Both the position numbers and the translations under genes were made by a program. Below, piece by piece: positions 9,501 to 18,696 of a stretch of DNA of 64,000 nucleotides. The first letter of the stretch is position 1. Every line of letters begins with the position of its first letter. Under the pieces are notes generated by a model that saw nothing but the letters and a program-made list of their open reading frames with translations, was not told the DNA's origin and searched no databases. The stretch is from Erythrobacter sp. SCSIO 43205 (GTDB lineage: Bacteria; Pseudomonadota; Alphaproteobacteria; Sphingomonadales; Sphingomonadaceae), in assembly GCF_019904235.1 (NCBI RefSeq), contig NZ_CP063202.1:1240001-1304000 (forward strand), in the 5' to 3' direction.

Positions 9501-10784
9501 ACCAACCGCACCAACCAGGCTTCTGCGCCGCTGTTCCGCCCGGTCACGACCGATGTGAAGGGCGAACGCCGCTTCATCTCGACCATCGCGCGAAGGCTCG
9601 ACGCATTGGGCGCTCTTACACGCGGCCAGCGTCAGACAGGGGGACAGAACCTGTTCGACCCTGCCGACAATCTCGAGAGCGATTATGCGAAAGACGCGCT
9701 CTCGCGCTGGTTCCACCTGCTTTACGATGGAAAACTCGAGGCGGCCCGTTTCGGGGACTTCGTCGAGCGAACAGGCCTAAAGCTCGAGAACCCCGATGGC
9801 GGCCTGAGCGATAACCTTCCCTCCATCCAACGCTGGCTCAACCGCATACTTGCGCTTCCGATCGCACTGCAGAACGGCATCTTCGAGGAATATCTCGGAC
9901 TTGTTGAAGCGCGGATCGAGGCCGCACGCGAGGCTGGCACGCTCGACCTGGGGCTGGAAACGGTCCGGGTCGATAGTTTTGCGGTGCTGTCTGATGAAGT
10001 TCTTCGCACCGATCCTGTTTCGGGGGCCCAAACCCGCCTCCTCTCGCTCGAAGTGAAACGCCGATTGCGTCCGCTGCGCTTCAAACGTCTCGTGAGGATG
10101 CACGAGATCGGATCACTCCAGGCTATTCCCCTGCGCAATGCGCGCTCGGGCAAGGTGGCCCTGTCAGTTCCGGCGCGCCGCCTCATTGCCGATGATGGCG
10201 CGGTGATCGAACGCCGTTGCCTTCTTCGCCCGCTTAAATCCGCCAACTGGACGCTCGATGCGCTCGGTGAAAGCTTGTGGGAAGAGGTCGGCGTAACCGA
10301 GTTCTCCAAGCTCTGGACACAAGAAGAAAGCGCCGCAGCTGCCTCGCCGGTGACCGAAAGAGTGCATCTGGCCGCGGGGCTATTGCTCCCGGTTTGGAAG
10401 CGGCTGCCTGGAGACCATGTTCGCGTCACCCGCCTTGCCGCCGAGGACGGGAGCTCGATTATCGGGCGCGAAGCGCTCGATATCGACCTTGCCAAGATTG
10501 CCGAGACGTTCGGCTTGAGGGGTATGTCCGGCCCCGATCCGGCTGAGCTCGGAAGACTGGTCCTGGCAAGCGGGACGCCCCAGCCGCTTACCAGTCATGA
10601 CGCGCTGACCATCAAGCGCTCACTGGTCGGCGGCGAGCAACGCCTCGAACTCACCGGGTATGCGCCTGAGCGGCTCGACTGGTACAAGGCCAAGGGCTGC
10701 TTCACTGAGATCATTCGTTACCGCACACGCCTTTTCGTCCCCGTGTCGAAGGCATCCTCTATTCTCCCGGCCATTGCAGCCTGA
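6537..10784 (+). CDS. Strawberry-notch-type helicase fused to N6-adenine methylase-like domain
   Basis: The 1415-residue protein combines two enzyme modules. An N-terminal AdoMet methyltransferase-like domain has motif I at about residue 140 (LEPSAGNGAL) and the catalytic motif NPPF at 209. A superfamily 2 helicase-like region follows with GDGTGAGKGR (about 479), DEAH (586) and the conserved QGLGRTNR segment (984) of the Strawberry-notch C-terminal family. Proteins of this type are common on sphingomonad ICEs and plasmids; their role may be modification or remodelling of the element's DNA, which is not established. The ATG at 6537 has AGGAGG 11 bases upstream. Confidence 0.85.
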   Translation: MFQSDFFPDRETSSTIPLAFAIGEHIARRLADGCHLTRSNIAGLFAAQTGVQDWGSAWTIDDYNNAVEIGALLWLREFSRTDLETGFHEAAARFDWLDAALPPRHVRSESQVELQQFSTPPILGWLMAKAASLGTRDHILEPSAGNGALALWGDVRGCSLTLNEIDPARRDALAHIFPRARLSAHDGELIAELANSPSPSLNPSVILMNPPFARSRERGGDGRTAMRHLRSALRICAVGGRLVAILPDSFDAVAFVEDQEQASLLLNVRLSGAFSRSGTGIAVRMVVIDKEPLQDASTITGEFADLTELNSCLAHLPNRAPLQAKIHRLPVRSVATSVKGGAARKPVAPFETKAAHESAKVALDYQALEEPAPVPEQAGIYLPYRPSRVIMQDAAVHPTPLVESVAMGSVAAPVPKARPLLPANWQEGKLLSAAQCETLIYACEAFARDLPGQFRPTQHGTTVELAGDGYSYRQGFFLGDGTGAGKGRQIAAVMMDRWLSGERRHIWITKNEALLEDARRDWEALGGLPLDIQPLSRWKLGSPVTMAEGILFVTYPTLRSGRAEDTRLAQILAWAAEQFEGVIAFDEAHAMANALGSSSTRGKVKGSEQGMAGLRLQNHLPRARVLYASATGASDIANLGYTARLGLWGPETAFPTHEAFMTEIRAGGVAAMELVARDLKAQGLYLARALSFAGVEYEILEHQLTEAQVRIYDAYADAWAIIHHNLDEALEATRVVDEDSGDTLNRNAKAAALSMFEGTKQRFFAQLLLSMKLPSLIPAMEASLGEDNSVVVQLVSTAEAMLDRRLADLSNEEREALDIDLSPREYVIDYLAKSFPVRLMQVFTDEEGNLRSETMSDEHGNPVLCSRAIAARDALIEQLCALPPIATALDAIIEHFGTEAVAEVTGRTRRLVLGRDGQQRLERRSASANVAEAQCFMDGTKRILVFSDAGGTGRSYHADLDAQNQQRRVHFLLEPGWRADNAIQGLGRTNRTNQASAPLFRPVTTDVKGERRFISTIARRLDALGALTRGQRQTGGQNLFDPADNLESDYAKDALSRWFHLLYDGKLEAARFGDFVERTGLKLENPDGGLSDNLPSIQRWLNRILALPIALQNGIFEEYLGLVEARIEAAREAGTLDLGLETVRVDSFAVLSDEVLRTDPVSGAQTRLLSLEVKRRLRPLRFKRLVRMHEIGSLQAIPLRNARSGKVALSVPARRLIADDGAVIERRCLLRPLKSANWTLDALGESLWEEVGVTEFSKLWTQEESAAAASPVTERVHLAAGLLLPVWKRLPGDHVRVTRLAAEDGSSIIGREALDIDLAKIAETFGLRGMSGPDPAELGRLVLASGTPQPLTSHDALTIKRSLVGGEQRLELTGYAPERLDWYKAKGCFTEIIRYRTRLFVPVSKASSILPAIAA

Positions 10785-10883
10785 CGGGCAAATCCACGAC
10801 CAAGCCTGAGAGAGGGGAGGGAGCCGGTGGCTTGTCGGGCCATGCATCTTCGCGTGGCTTTCCAATCCATCAGGAGACAATCC

Positions 10884-12854
10884 ATGATCCAGTCTATTCC
10901 TTTGAAAAAGCTCGTCCCAAGCCCGCGGAATGTTCGCAAGTCGAGCGACGTACTTGCCGACCTGCAGCTGCGGGCGGACATTGCCGCCCGCGGACTCTTG
11001 CAGAACCTCGTCGTGCGAAAAGCAAAGCGCGGCAAGTTCGAAGTCGAGGCCGGTGGTCGCCGTCTGGCTCAGCTCCAGGCGCTGGCCGAGGAGGGCTCTC
11101 TTCCCAAGAATCACGAAGTCACTTGTCTCGTCATCGAAGGCGAGGAAAGCGAAGTACGCGAAGCAAGCCTCGCCGAGAACTTCCAGCGCCTCGCAATGAA
11201 CCCGGCCGACGAGGCACAGGCTTTTGCTGCGATCATCGAGGCGGGAGCCAGTACCGAAGACGTTGCCCGCCGGTTCGGTCTCACGGCCCGCTTTGTCGAG
11301 GGTCGTCTGCGTCTGGCAGGCCTCGCACCTTGTGTCTTTGAAGCGCTCGCCGAAGGCGCAATCACGCTCGACATGGCCAAGGCCTATGGGGCAATCTCAG
11401 ACATCGATCGTCAGGCGCACGTCTTTGCCGAACTGAAGGATGCCTGGTACCAGGTCACGCCAGACACAATCCGGCGCATGGTGCTTGATGCCACTGTTCG
11501 TGGCTCCGATCCGCGCGCGGTTCTGGTCGGGCGCGATGCCTACCTTGCTGCAGGCGGCCGGATCGAACGCGAACTGTTCGACGACGAAGCCAGCGAGAGC
11601 TGGATCGATGTCGCGCTTCTCGAAGACCTTGCCCAGAAAGCGATGGATGATGCTGCGAAGAAGGTCGCGGAAGAACACGGTCTTGCCTGGGTGCGACCCA
11701 CGCTTGGCAACTATGTCAGCCACGATCTCATCGAGGGCCTCAATCGGCTCCCATGCGAACCGGCTCCGCTAACCGAAGACGAGGCTCGTGAGCTCAGCGA
11801 CCTTGAAGCCGACTACGATCGGACGGCCGCCATCCTTGAGGATGAGGACAGCGACGAAAGCGAGATCGCCAAGGCGGAAGAGGAACTGGTCTCGATCGAC
11901 CGCGCGATGCGCGATCTCAACGATCGTCCGCCGGTGCTTGCCGACGAGCTGAAGTCGGAGGCTGGAGCGTTCCTCGTGCTCTCTCGCAATGGCGAACCGG
12001 CATTGGTGCCGCAATTCTACACCGAAGTTGAAGTCGTCAACGCTGACGACGGAGCAGTCGAACCGGTGGATGCTGGCGCTGATACCAAGCGCAAGAGCGG
12101 TGCGCTTTCGCAGCGACTGCTCGACGAGCTCGCGATGCAGCGCCGCGATATCCTGGCGATCCACTTGGCCAATGATCCTGCGCTTGCGCTCGACTTCATG
12201 GTCTTCACGCTCGCCGATGCCGATGGGCATGACTGGCGCGCGAAGAAGGCATCGACGCTGGTCGGCTCGGTAGCATCGGGACCGGTGGTCGGCTTCGAGG
12301 CGAAGGACGCCCCAGCAAGCGCTGCGCTCGCCGAATTTGTCGCTTCGCTCGACGAAAGCTGGCGCGCCGGCGAGACCGATGTCGAACGGTTCGAACGCTT
12401 CCGCGCATTGAGCGATGAAGCACGTTCGGCCTGGCTCGGTCATGTCGTATCCCGCACGCTGGTCGCGAGCCTTGCGTGTGAAGGCGATCGCTCGGCGCCG
12501 CTGCATGAAATCCTCGGGTCGCTGCTCGAGATCGAGACCGCGCACTGGTGGCGGCCGACGGCGGCGAACTTATTCGATCGTGTGGCCAAGGCGCGTACAC
12601 TCGAAGCGCTCGATGCAGCAGGCGGCCCCGAACTCGTCAGTCGCTATGCAGGTTCGAAGAAAGCAGAGTTGGCGAGCGCAGCCGAGCGCATCTTCTCCGG
12701 CAATTTCATCGGCGAGGCGGATGTGAAAACGCGAGCGGGAGCGTGGGTGCCCGAGATCATGCGCTTCGGTCCGCCTGAGGAGCCGGTCGAGGATGAAACA
12801 GTGGACCCGGCCGAGGACGAGACCGCGAACGAAATTGCCGAGCCGGCTGCCTGA
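10884..12854 (+). CDS. ParB/Spo0J-like nuclease-domain protein
   Basis: The 656-residue protein begins with a ParB/sulfiredoxin-fold domain (IPLKKLVPSPRNVRK, then GGRRLAQLQAL and ASLAENFQR) and a helix-turn-helix (about residues 115-170, DVARRFGLTARFVEGRL). This is followed by a long acidic C-terminal region with no recognised domain. It is roughly twice the length of chromosomal ParB. No ParA ATPase is adjacent, so a role in transcription or DNA maintenance of the element is as likely as partitioning. The ATG at 10884 follows ATCAGGAGA. A strong terminator lies 30 bases after its stop. Confidence 0.85.
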   Translation: MIQSIPLKKLVPSPRNVRKSSDVLADLQLRADIAARGLLQNLVVRKAKRGKFEVEAGGRRLAQLQALAEEGSLPKNHEVTCLVIEGEESEVREASLAENFQRLAMNPADEAQAFAAIIEAGASTEDVARRFGLTARFVEGRLRLAGLAPCVFEALAEGAITLDMAKAYGAISDIDRQAHVFAELKDAWYQVTPDTIRRMVLDATVRGSDPRAVLVGRDAYLAAGGRIERELFDDEASESWIDVALLEDLAQKAMDDAAKKVAEEHGLAWVRPTLGNYVSHDLIEGLNRLPCEPAPLTEDEARELSDLEADYDRTAAILEDEDSDESEIAKAEEELVSIDRAMRDLNDRPPVLADELKSEAGAFLVLSRNGEPALVPQFYTEVEVVNADDGAVEPVDAGADTKRKSGALSQRLLDELAMQRRDILAIHLANDPALALDFMVFTLADADGHDWRAKKASTLVGSVASGPVVGFEAKDAPASAALAEFVASLDESWRAGETDVERFERFRALSDEARSAWLGHVVSRTLVASLACEGDRSAPLHEILGSLLEIETAHWWRPTAANLFDRVAKARTLEALDAAGGPELVSRYAGSKKAELASAAERIFSGNFIGEADVKTRAGAWVPEIMRFGPPEEPVEDETVDPAEDETANEIAEPAA

Positions 12855-12884
12855 CCCCTCCTGACAGGTCCAGGTTACTCGGCG

Positions 12885-12919
12885 GGCGGTCCGTCCCTCT
12901 CGGGACGGGCCGCCTTTTT
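12885..12919 (+). terminator. Rho-independent terminator after the ParB-like gene
   Basis: A 13-bp stem (12885-12897 with 12902-12914, one G-T pair) closes a TCTC loop and is followed by five Ts. It ends the rightward backbone operon just before the efflux cargo. Confidence 0.9.
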
Positions 12920-12935
12920 CATGTCCAGGTCTGGG

Positions 12936-13091
12936 CCGATTGCAGAATGTCTGCTCATCAGCATTTGAATGTGTGAAGCAGACGTTCTGCTTACGACCCA
13001 ATACCGGACCTGATGCGCGATTGAGAAACGCTTCGTCTTGGCTCAGCCTTTGACGTAAGCCCCCGAATGCTGCGAACAGACGCTCCCGCGC
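12936..13091. repeat. Junction segment carrying GAATGTCTGCT-type intergenic motif
   Basis: After the terminator this non-coding segment contains GAATGTCTGCT (about 12942) and then AGCAGACGTTCTGCTTACGACCC (inverted version). The same 11-mer occurs inverted at about 28755, and related GTCCGCTTTCAG words flank the small recombinase near 19.2 and 19.9 kb. It marks the left edge of the efflux cargo block; the biological role is unknown. Confidence 0.45.
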
Positions 13092-16000
13092 CTATTCCTG
13101 CACTTCCGGGCTGGTTGCCACCTTTCTGGATCGTAGGTTTGCGATCATATTCGCAAAACTCTGGCGCGCGCGGCGAATGTCAGACGTTGCTGAATACGCA
13201 GCCGGGATTACCAACAAGGTGAGGAGCGTGGATGTCGTCAGACCACCGATGATGATGTAGCCCATTGCGTTACGCCATTCGGCCGCGTCGGATTGCGCGA
13301 GCGCGACCGGCATCATTCCGAAAACAGCCGCGAGCGCTGTCATCAAAACCGGTCGGAGTCGCTCCGGCGCTGCTTTGCGCATGGCACTAGCCGCGTCCAT
13401 CCCCGCCTCACGATACTGGTTGGCCAAGTCAACCAGCAGGATGCCGTTTTTCATGACGATCCCCATCAGGGCGATAAGTCCGATCTGGGCAAACAGGCTC
13501 ATTTCCTGTCCCGCCGCCCACATCAGGAAGTAGGCGCCGGAGAAAGACAGGGGCGCAGTCAACATGATGATGATCGGCTGGCCAAAGCTGTTGAATTGGC
13601 TCGCGAGCACAATATAGAGCGCGACGATTGCGAGTAGAAAGGCGAACGCAATTGCCTCTCCGGTCTCTGCCAGACGGCGTGCGGTCCCCTCCATTTGGGT
13701 TGAAAGCTCGGTCGGGGGTGGGTTCGCCGCGATCAGCTCTTCAACCTCGGCCACCGCCACACTAAGTGCGACACCGGGCGCAGTATCCGCGAGGACAGAA
13801 ACCTGTCTTGAGCGATTGATACGCTCGATCTCGGCGGCGCTGAATGCGACGTCAACTTCAGCGATCGCCGCAAGGTCCACAAGTGTCCCTTGCCCTGTCC
13901 TGAGCGGAAGCGTCTCTATATCGGCGAGACTTTGTCTTGAACCCTCGTCGAGCCGTACGCGGACATCATATCGCCTGCCATCGGACTCGAAAGTGCCCGC
14001 CTCACTTCCGCCAATTAGCGTTCGGCTCGATGCTGCCAAGCTCTGTGCCGTAATGCCGAGGTCGGCTGCGCGATCACGGTCGAGCTTAACCTGTAGCTCG
14101 GGGCGTCCCCCTTGGTAGGTTGTGCGAACGTCGACAAAATCCGGACGCGCTGCCAATTCGCCCTCAAGCCATTGAGCGTAATCGTTGATCGCATTCGTAT
14201 CTGACCCGGTGACGATCAGTTCGATGGCGGTTTGTCCGACACCGGCCCCCGATACCCAGGGCACCTCAGAGACCGAGGAGTCTTGGACCTGAGCGTCACT
14301 TTCGGCGAGAACTTCGCGCGCGAATGACATTACATCGTCTTGAGAATCCTCTCGCGATCGTTTCGGTGTCAGGCCAACATAGACGTCCAATTCGTTGATC
14401 TTCGGGTTGGTCCCGCCTCCTGCGCTTATGAACACAAGTTCGACTTCGGGATTTGTCCGCAAGGCTGCATCGACGCGCTGAGCGGCATCCTTGGCCCCGG
14501 CGATGCCCGTTCCGAGCTCAAGTTCCACAGTGGCCAGAAATTCTGAACGGTCCGTCGTCGACATGAAGGTGCTGGGAACGAGCGCTGCAAAGAACCCGCC
14601 CACGAAGACGCTGGCCAGCGCCCCTCCAAGAACAAGATATCGATGCCGTATGGCCCAAGCCACCAGCCCGACATAACGTTCGCGCATGCCAACATGAAAT
14701 CGTTCAACGCGAGAAAGCCACCCGTCCTCGGGTTGCTCCGGTCGAAGCAGCCGGGCGGAAAGCGCAGGTGTAAGGGTGAATGCAACCAGCATTGATACGC
14801 TCACCGAGAAGACGATGGCGAGACCATACTGAAAGAAGAACCGGCCAACGATCCCCTCCATGAAGGCAATCGGAACAAAGACCGCCAATGTAGCGAAGGT
14901 TCCAGCCAATACGGCGAGCGCAACGCGCTTGGTCGCAGCATGGGCAGCTTCGGTCCTGTCGGCCCCTTCGTCGACGTCGTTCTGGACAGCCTCAACCACG
15001 ACAATGGCATCATCGACCAGCAACCCAATAGCGACCGTCAGGGCAAGCAAGGTAACCATGTTGATGGTGAAGTCGAATGCAGCGAAGGCGGCAAACGTCG
15101 CGACGATCGAGGTCGGTATGGCGAGCAGCACGATAATTGTCGCTCGCCAGCTCAGCAGGAATAAAAAGGTCACAGCGACGACGAGCAGCACGGCGATGAA
15201 GAGATCAAATAGGACGTCACCGATCGCCTGTTCGATAAAACGCGATGTATCCCGTGAGATGACGAAGTTTACGCGCTCAGGCGCTGATGCCTGAACAGTT
15301 TCGATCTCTGCCCGGATTTGCTCAGCGACCGCGACCGTGTTTTCACCGCTTTGCTTGCGCACTTCGAGCACTACGCCTGGAACACCGTCCAGCTGGGCAT
15401 AAGTCGTCTCGTCCTCGACCGAATCTTCCACCCGCCCAACATCTCCGATGCGCACCGTCTGGCCATTTGGCCGATAGACGATGGGAATAGCGGTGAACTC
15501 CGACGCCGTAGCTGCTTCAGCCATTGTGCGAATACCGAACTGGCGGGTCCGACCGTCTGTCACCAACTGCCCGCCGGGTAATTCGGCGTTTTCGCGCTGT
15601 AGGGCGGCCAGGACGTCATCGGCCGTCACACCGCGGGCGCGCATTGCGGATGGGTCGAGCCAGATGCGCATCTCTCGCTCGCGCCCTCCTACCAGCTCAA
15701 CCGAGCCGACGCCCGGGACGCGCTGTAGCCGCTCCGTCACCACTTCGTCGGCAAACGCCGTAAGTTCGCTAATCGGCATGTCGCCAGAGAGCAGGATCGA
15801 GAGGATCGGAGCTGCATCCGGATCCACCTTTTCGATCACCGGGGGTTCGGCATCCACAGGCAGGTCGGCACCCAATCGGGACATTTTGTCCCGCACCTCT
15901 TGCGCCTTGAGATCGGCATCCTCTTCAAGCTCGAACTCGAGATTGACGATGCTGACGCCTTCAGCACTGATCGAACGCATTTGGCGAAGCCCGGCGATCG

Positions 16001-16217
16001 TATTGAGCTGCTCCTCAATGATGTCGGTGACCTCGGTCTCGACCGTTCCAGGGGAAGCGCCGGGCAGTGCGGTCGTGACCGAAACATATGGAAATTCGAC
16101 TTCAGGAAAGAGGTCCACTCCAAGCCGGTTGAACGAGACGATACCCAGGACAACCAGCGATGCGATGAGCATAGCAGCAAAGACCGGCCTGCGGATCGAT
16201 ACGTCAGCAAGCCACAT
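13092..16217 (-). CDS. RND-family efflux permease
   Basis: The 1041-residue inner-membrane pump shows the standard RND arrangement: an N-terminal helix (VSIRRPVFAAMLIASLVVLG), a large periplasmic loop, TM4 with the proton-relay aspartates (AIGLLVDDAIVVVEA, near residue 400), a second loop and the closing TM block. It belongs to the AcrB/MexF-like HAE branch. The ATG at 16217 is one base after the adaptor's stop. Together with the adaptor it would export hydrophobic compounds through an outer-membrane channel encoded elsewhere; no TolC-like gene is in the window. Confidence 0.95.
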   Translation of the reverse strand: MWLADVSIRRPVFAAMLIASLVVLGIVSFNRLGVDLFPEVEFPYVSVTTALPGASPGTVETEVTDIIEEQLNTIAGLRQMRSISAEGVSIVNLEFELEEDADLKAQEVRDKMSRLGADLPVDAEPPVIEKVDPDAAPILSILLSGDMPISELTAFADEVVTERLQRVPGVGSVELVGGREREMRIWLDPSAMRARGVTADDVLAALQRENAELPGGQLVTDGRTRQFGIRTMAEAATASEFTAIPIVYRPNGQTVRIGDVGRVEDSVEDETTYAQLDGVPGVVLEVRKQSGENTVAVAEQIRAEIETVQASAPERVNFVISRDTSRFIEQAIGDVLFDLFIAVLLVVAVTFLFLLSWRATIIVLLAIPTSIVATFAAFAAFDFTINMVTLLALTVAIGLLVDDAIVVVEAVQNDVDEGADRTEAAHAATKRVALAVLAGTFATLAVFVPIAFMEGIVGRFFFQYGLAIVFSVSVSMLVAFTLTPALSARLLRPEQPEDGWLSRVERFHVGMRERYVGLVAWAIRHRYLVLGGALASVFVGGFFAALVPSTFMSTTDRSEFLATVELELGTGIAGAKDAAQRVDAALRTNPEVELVFISAGGGTNPKINELDVYVGLTPKRSREDSQDDVMSFAREVLAESDAQVQDSSVSEVPWVSGAGVGQTAIELIVTGSDTNAINDYAQWLEGELAARPDFVDVRTTYQGGRPELQVKLDRDRAADLGITAQSLAASSRTLIGGSEAGTFESDGRRYDVRVRLDEGSRQSLADIETLPLRTGQGTLVDLAAIAEVDVAFSAAEIERINRSRQVSVLADTAPGVALSVAVAEVEELIAANPPPTELSTQMEGTARRLAETGEAIAFAFLLAIVALYIVLASQFNSFGQPIIIMLTAPLSFSGAYFLMWAAGQEMSLFAQIGLIALMGIVMKNGILLVDLANQYREAGMDAASAMRKAAPERLRPVLMTALAAVFGMMPVALAQSDAAEWRNAMGYIIIGGLTTSTLLTLLVIPAAYSATSDIRRARQSFANMIANLRSRKVATSPEVQE

Positions 16218-16218
16218 G

Positions 16219-17331
16219 CTAGTCTCGCCGCGGCTGTGATTGCACGGCCACTGTTTCGCCGTCAAGCAGAGTGGCGGGCGGATCGAGAACAACCTGCTCG
16301 CCATCACTCAGTCCAGAACGGATAAGAACGCGGTCTAGATCGATGCTCTCGAATGTGACGTCGCGACGCCGGACTTTGCCATCTTCAACCACAAACACGT
16401 TGGCAGTGGCGCTGTCTCCCACGACCGCCGTTCTTGGCAGAACAATGGCAAGAGCGGGTGGCACCGAAATTTCGGCTCGCACTCCCAGGCCGGAGCTAAT
16501 TCTGTAGTTCGGATTGGCAATAGGCAGACGCAGCTCGACCATTCGTGTCTGCGGATCGACACGATCGTTGATAATATAGACGGTGCTATCGAAGGGCTCA
16601 TCAAAGCCCTCGATAAAGACGCGTGCAGGCATATTGCGACGGAATGCGTCGACGTGCTCCTGGGGCGCGTTCACGATCGCCGCAACGATGCCGAGCTCCT
16701 GAAGCTGAAGCGCAGCAGACTGCCCACCCATCGAGAATCGGTTATTGAGATAGACCCCTTCGTCCACCAAACGGGCGGTAACGACGCCATCATAAGGCGC
16801 GCGCGTAATCGTATCCTCCAATGCCTGCCTTGCGGTGCCTAGCGCAGCTTGCGCTTGCGACCTTTGAGCCCGCGCAACCGCCAGCTCGGTCTCGACGGCA
16901 TCGACCTGCGCCTTCGAAACGAAACCTTTGGGCGCCAGAGCCATAACCCGTTCGTAGCGTCGTTCAGCCTCGATGGTCCGCGCATTGGCAAGATCGACAG
17001 CTGCCTGTGCCTCAGCGACGCGACGCTGATAGTCGGCTTGCCGCACGCGGAAAAGCGGGTCTCCTCGTGAGACGCGGTCTCCGACCTTCACGAATATGCG
17101 TTCCACCGGGCCTTCTACCAGGGCTCCGATGGCACTGCTTTGTTTCGCAGCGATCGTGCCGAATGCTTTCACCGGCTCGGCGATCGGCTCATAGCTGACG
17201 CTGATCGTTTGGACCGTTCGCGGACCTTCTTGGTTCGCCTGGGCTGCGTCAGCGTCAGGTTTTTCGGTTGAGCACGCGTGCAGGGCGATCGGTATAACGA
17301 CTAGAAAGAAAAGAGAGAGCCTTCTCAGCAT
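16219..17331 (-). CDS. RND efflux periplasmic adaptor lipoprotein (membrane fusion protein)
   Basis: The 370-residue protein has a lipoprotein signal with the lipobox LHAC near residue 19. It then shows a barrel-sandwich/alpha-hairpin organisation: biotinyl-lipoyl-like segments (GLVEGPVERIFVKVGDRV-like region and APYDGVVTARLVDEG) flank a coiled hairpin rich in A, Q and R. It would bridge the RND pump to an outer-membrane channel. Its start overlaps the thioesterase stop by 7 bases, indicating a tight operon. Confidence 0.93.
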   Translation of the reverse strand: MLRRLSLFFLVVIPIALHACSTEKPDADAAQANQEGPRTVQTISVSYEPIAEPVKAFGTIAAKQSSAIGALVEGPVERIFVKVGDRVSRGDPLFRVRQADYQRRVAEAQAAVDLANARTIEAERRYERVMALAPKGFVSKAQVDAVETELAVARAQRSQAQAALGTARQALEDTITRAPYDGVVTARLVDEGVYLNNRFSMGGQSAALQLQELGIVAAIVNAPQEHVDAFRRNMPARVFIEGFDEPFDSTVYIINDRVDPQTRMVELRLPIANPNYRISSGLGVRAEISVPPALAIVLPRTAVVGDSATANVFVVEDGKVRRRDVTFESIDLDRVLIRSGLSDGEQVVLDPPATLLDGETVAVQSQPRRD

Positions 17332-17738
17332 GCATAGGCACCCCTGCCGCTGGCGACCAACTTATCGTCGGGTCCCGTAATTTGGGTGTCCGCAACCGAG
17401 ATCTGCCGCCCGATCTTGACGACCGTTGCGCTGGCGAGAAGGGGACCCTGCGTCGCAGGGCGGTGATAGTCCACCCTCAGATCTACGGTCGCCTTGGCCT
17501 TGTGCCCCATAGCAAGCAGCACATAAAGGCCACTCAGATCGATCAAAGAAGCGAGCACGCCGCCGTGAGCGGAGCCGATCACCGGATTGGAAACGATCTC
17601 ATCACGCCACGGCATTTCGAGTTGGAGTTTCCCCGGCTCAAAGTGTTTGACAGTCAAGCCGAGCCATTGATGAAACGGCGCAATAGCGAGCATGTGTTCC
17701 GGTCGATCTCGATCGATCATTGATGTCGCGTCGTTCAC
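17325..17738 (-). CDS. PaaI-type hotdog thioesterase
   Basis: The 137-residue protein has the hotdog signature HGGVLASLIDLSG and the closing beta-strands (DLRVDYHRPA, ASATVVKIGRQISVADT) of PaaI-like acyl-CoA thioesterases. These enzymes hydrolyse CoA thioesters, often of aromatic acids. It sits between a hydrolase and an efflux adaptor, overlapping both, which suggests a shared substrate or a detoxification role (inference). Confidence 0.88.
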   Translation of the reverse strand: MNDATSMIDRDRPEHMLAIAPFHQWLGLTVKHFEPGKLQLEMPWRDEIVSNPVIGSAHGGVLASLIDLSGLYVLLAMGHKAKATVDLRVDYHRPATQGPLLASATVVKIGRQISVADTQITGPDDKLVASGRGAYAC

Positions 17739-18622
17739 GATCCGGCCTCCGTGCTCTGATGGTGGCGCTTGAGGAACTTTAGGATTGTTGCGGAAAATAC
17801 ATCGTTCGAATCTCCGACGACCATATGTGTCGCGTCCGCAATGTCGGTGTATTCGGCATGCGGCGCCAGTCCACGCAGATGGGCAACCGCCTCTTCAGAA
17901 ACGAGATCGCTCGCCCCCCCGCGAATGAGGTGCAGCGGAAGCCTTAGGCTGGCAGCGGCCTGGCTCAGCTTCTCGAACTGCTGTTCGTGCCGCTCAGGAT
18001 CGAGCCGGTTCGATCCCATTATATTGCGGATGAAGCGCGGGTCCCAATGCCAGTAGAAGCGTCCATCGTCTGATTTGCGCAGATAATGACGCAGATTTCC
18101 TCCCGCGCTCCGCTTGCGCCGGTGTGGCACATAGCGTGCAATCACATCGGCCGCTTCCTGGGGTGACGCAAAGCCAGTCTCGACATGCTGATCCATGAAG
18201 CCGACCACGCGCATGACGCCGCTCTGCTCCATGCGAGGGGCAATATCTACCAAGGTCAGGGAAGCGAAACTGCCGGGCGCAAGCTCACCTTCAGCGATCA
18301 TCCCGGCGAGCCCGCCCAGCGAGGCACCGACCACTGCTGGCTTGCTATCCAAACATGCTGCAATCGCAACGAGGTCTGAGGCGAAATCTGCCAGTTCGTA
18401 GGCACCGTCGGCAGACCATGCGCTTTCACCATGGCCGCGCATGTCAATTGCGATAACGCAGAAGCCGGCTTCGCCCAGATCGTGAGTGACACGTTTCCAT
18501 GCTCGCCGGGTCTGACCCCCGCCGTGAGCGAGGAGGACTGGCATGCCTTTCTCATCGCCGAGCATCTCTGCAGCGAGCTTTAACCCTCCAGCTCCTTCTA
18601 TCGTGATTTGATCGCACTTCAT
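17735..18622 (-). CDS. Alpha/beta hydrolase
   Basis: The 295-residue protein shows the alpha/beta-hydrolase plan: an oxyanion-hole HGGG (about 33-36), the DMRGHGES segment after strand 4, the nucleophile elbow G99-A-S101-L-G103, and the catalytic histidine in DATHMVVGD near the C-terminus. The substrate is unknown; esterase, lactonase and haloalkane-like activities all share this fold. It is the first gene of the leftward operon, starts 74 bases from the divergent MarR gene, and overlaps the thioesterase by 4 bases. Confidence 0.9.
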   Translation of the reverse strand: MKCDQITIEGAGGLKLAAEMLGDEKGMPVLLAHGGGQTRRAWKRVTHDLGEAGFCVIAIDMRGHGESAWSADGAYELADFASDLVAIAACLDSKPAVVGASLGGLAGMIAEGELAPGSFASLTLVDIAPRMEQSGVMRVVGFMDQHVETGFASPQEAADVIARYVPHRRKRSAGGNLRHYLRKSDDGRFYWHWDPRFIRNIMGSNRLDPERHEQQFEKLSQAAASLRLPLHLIRGGASDLVSEEAVAHLRGLAPHAEYTDIADATHMVVGDSNDVFSATILKFLKRHHQSTEAGS

Positions 18623-18638
18623 ATGTGTGCCAGTATAT

Positions 18639-18654
18639 TGTAATTCACTTTACA
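18639..18654. promoter_or_regulatory. Candidate MarR operator in the divergent promoter
   Basis: The 16-bp sequence TGTAATTCACTTTACA is an imperfect inverted repeat (TGTAA/TTACA) in the AT-rich 74-base gap between the hydrolase operon and marR. MarR proteins commonly bind such palindromes in divergent promoters. Binding is inferred from position and symmetry only. Confidence 0.5.
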
Positions 18655-18696
18655 GTAAATAGGTTTAATTAGACTCGGGTTTTGATAAGGGAAGGC

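Noticed and set aside
8355..9716. Long open frame of 453 codons on the minus strand
   Set aside because: It lies wholly antisense to the helicase gene, has arginine- and cysteine-rich composition typical of shadow frames in GC-rich DNA, and shows no domain.
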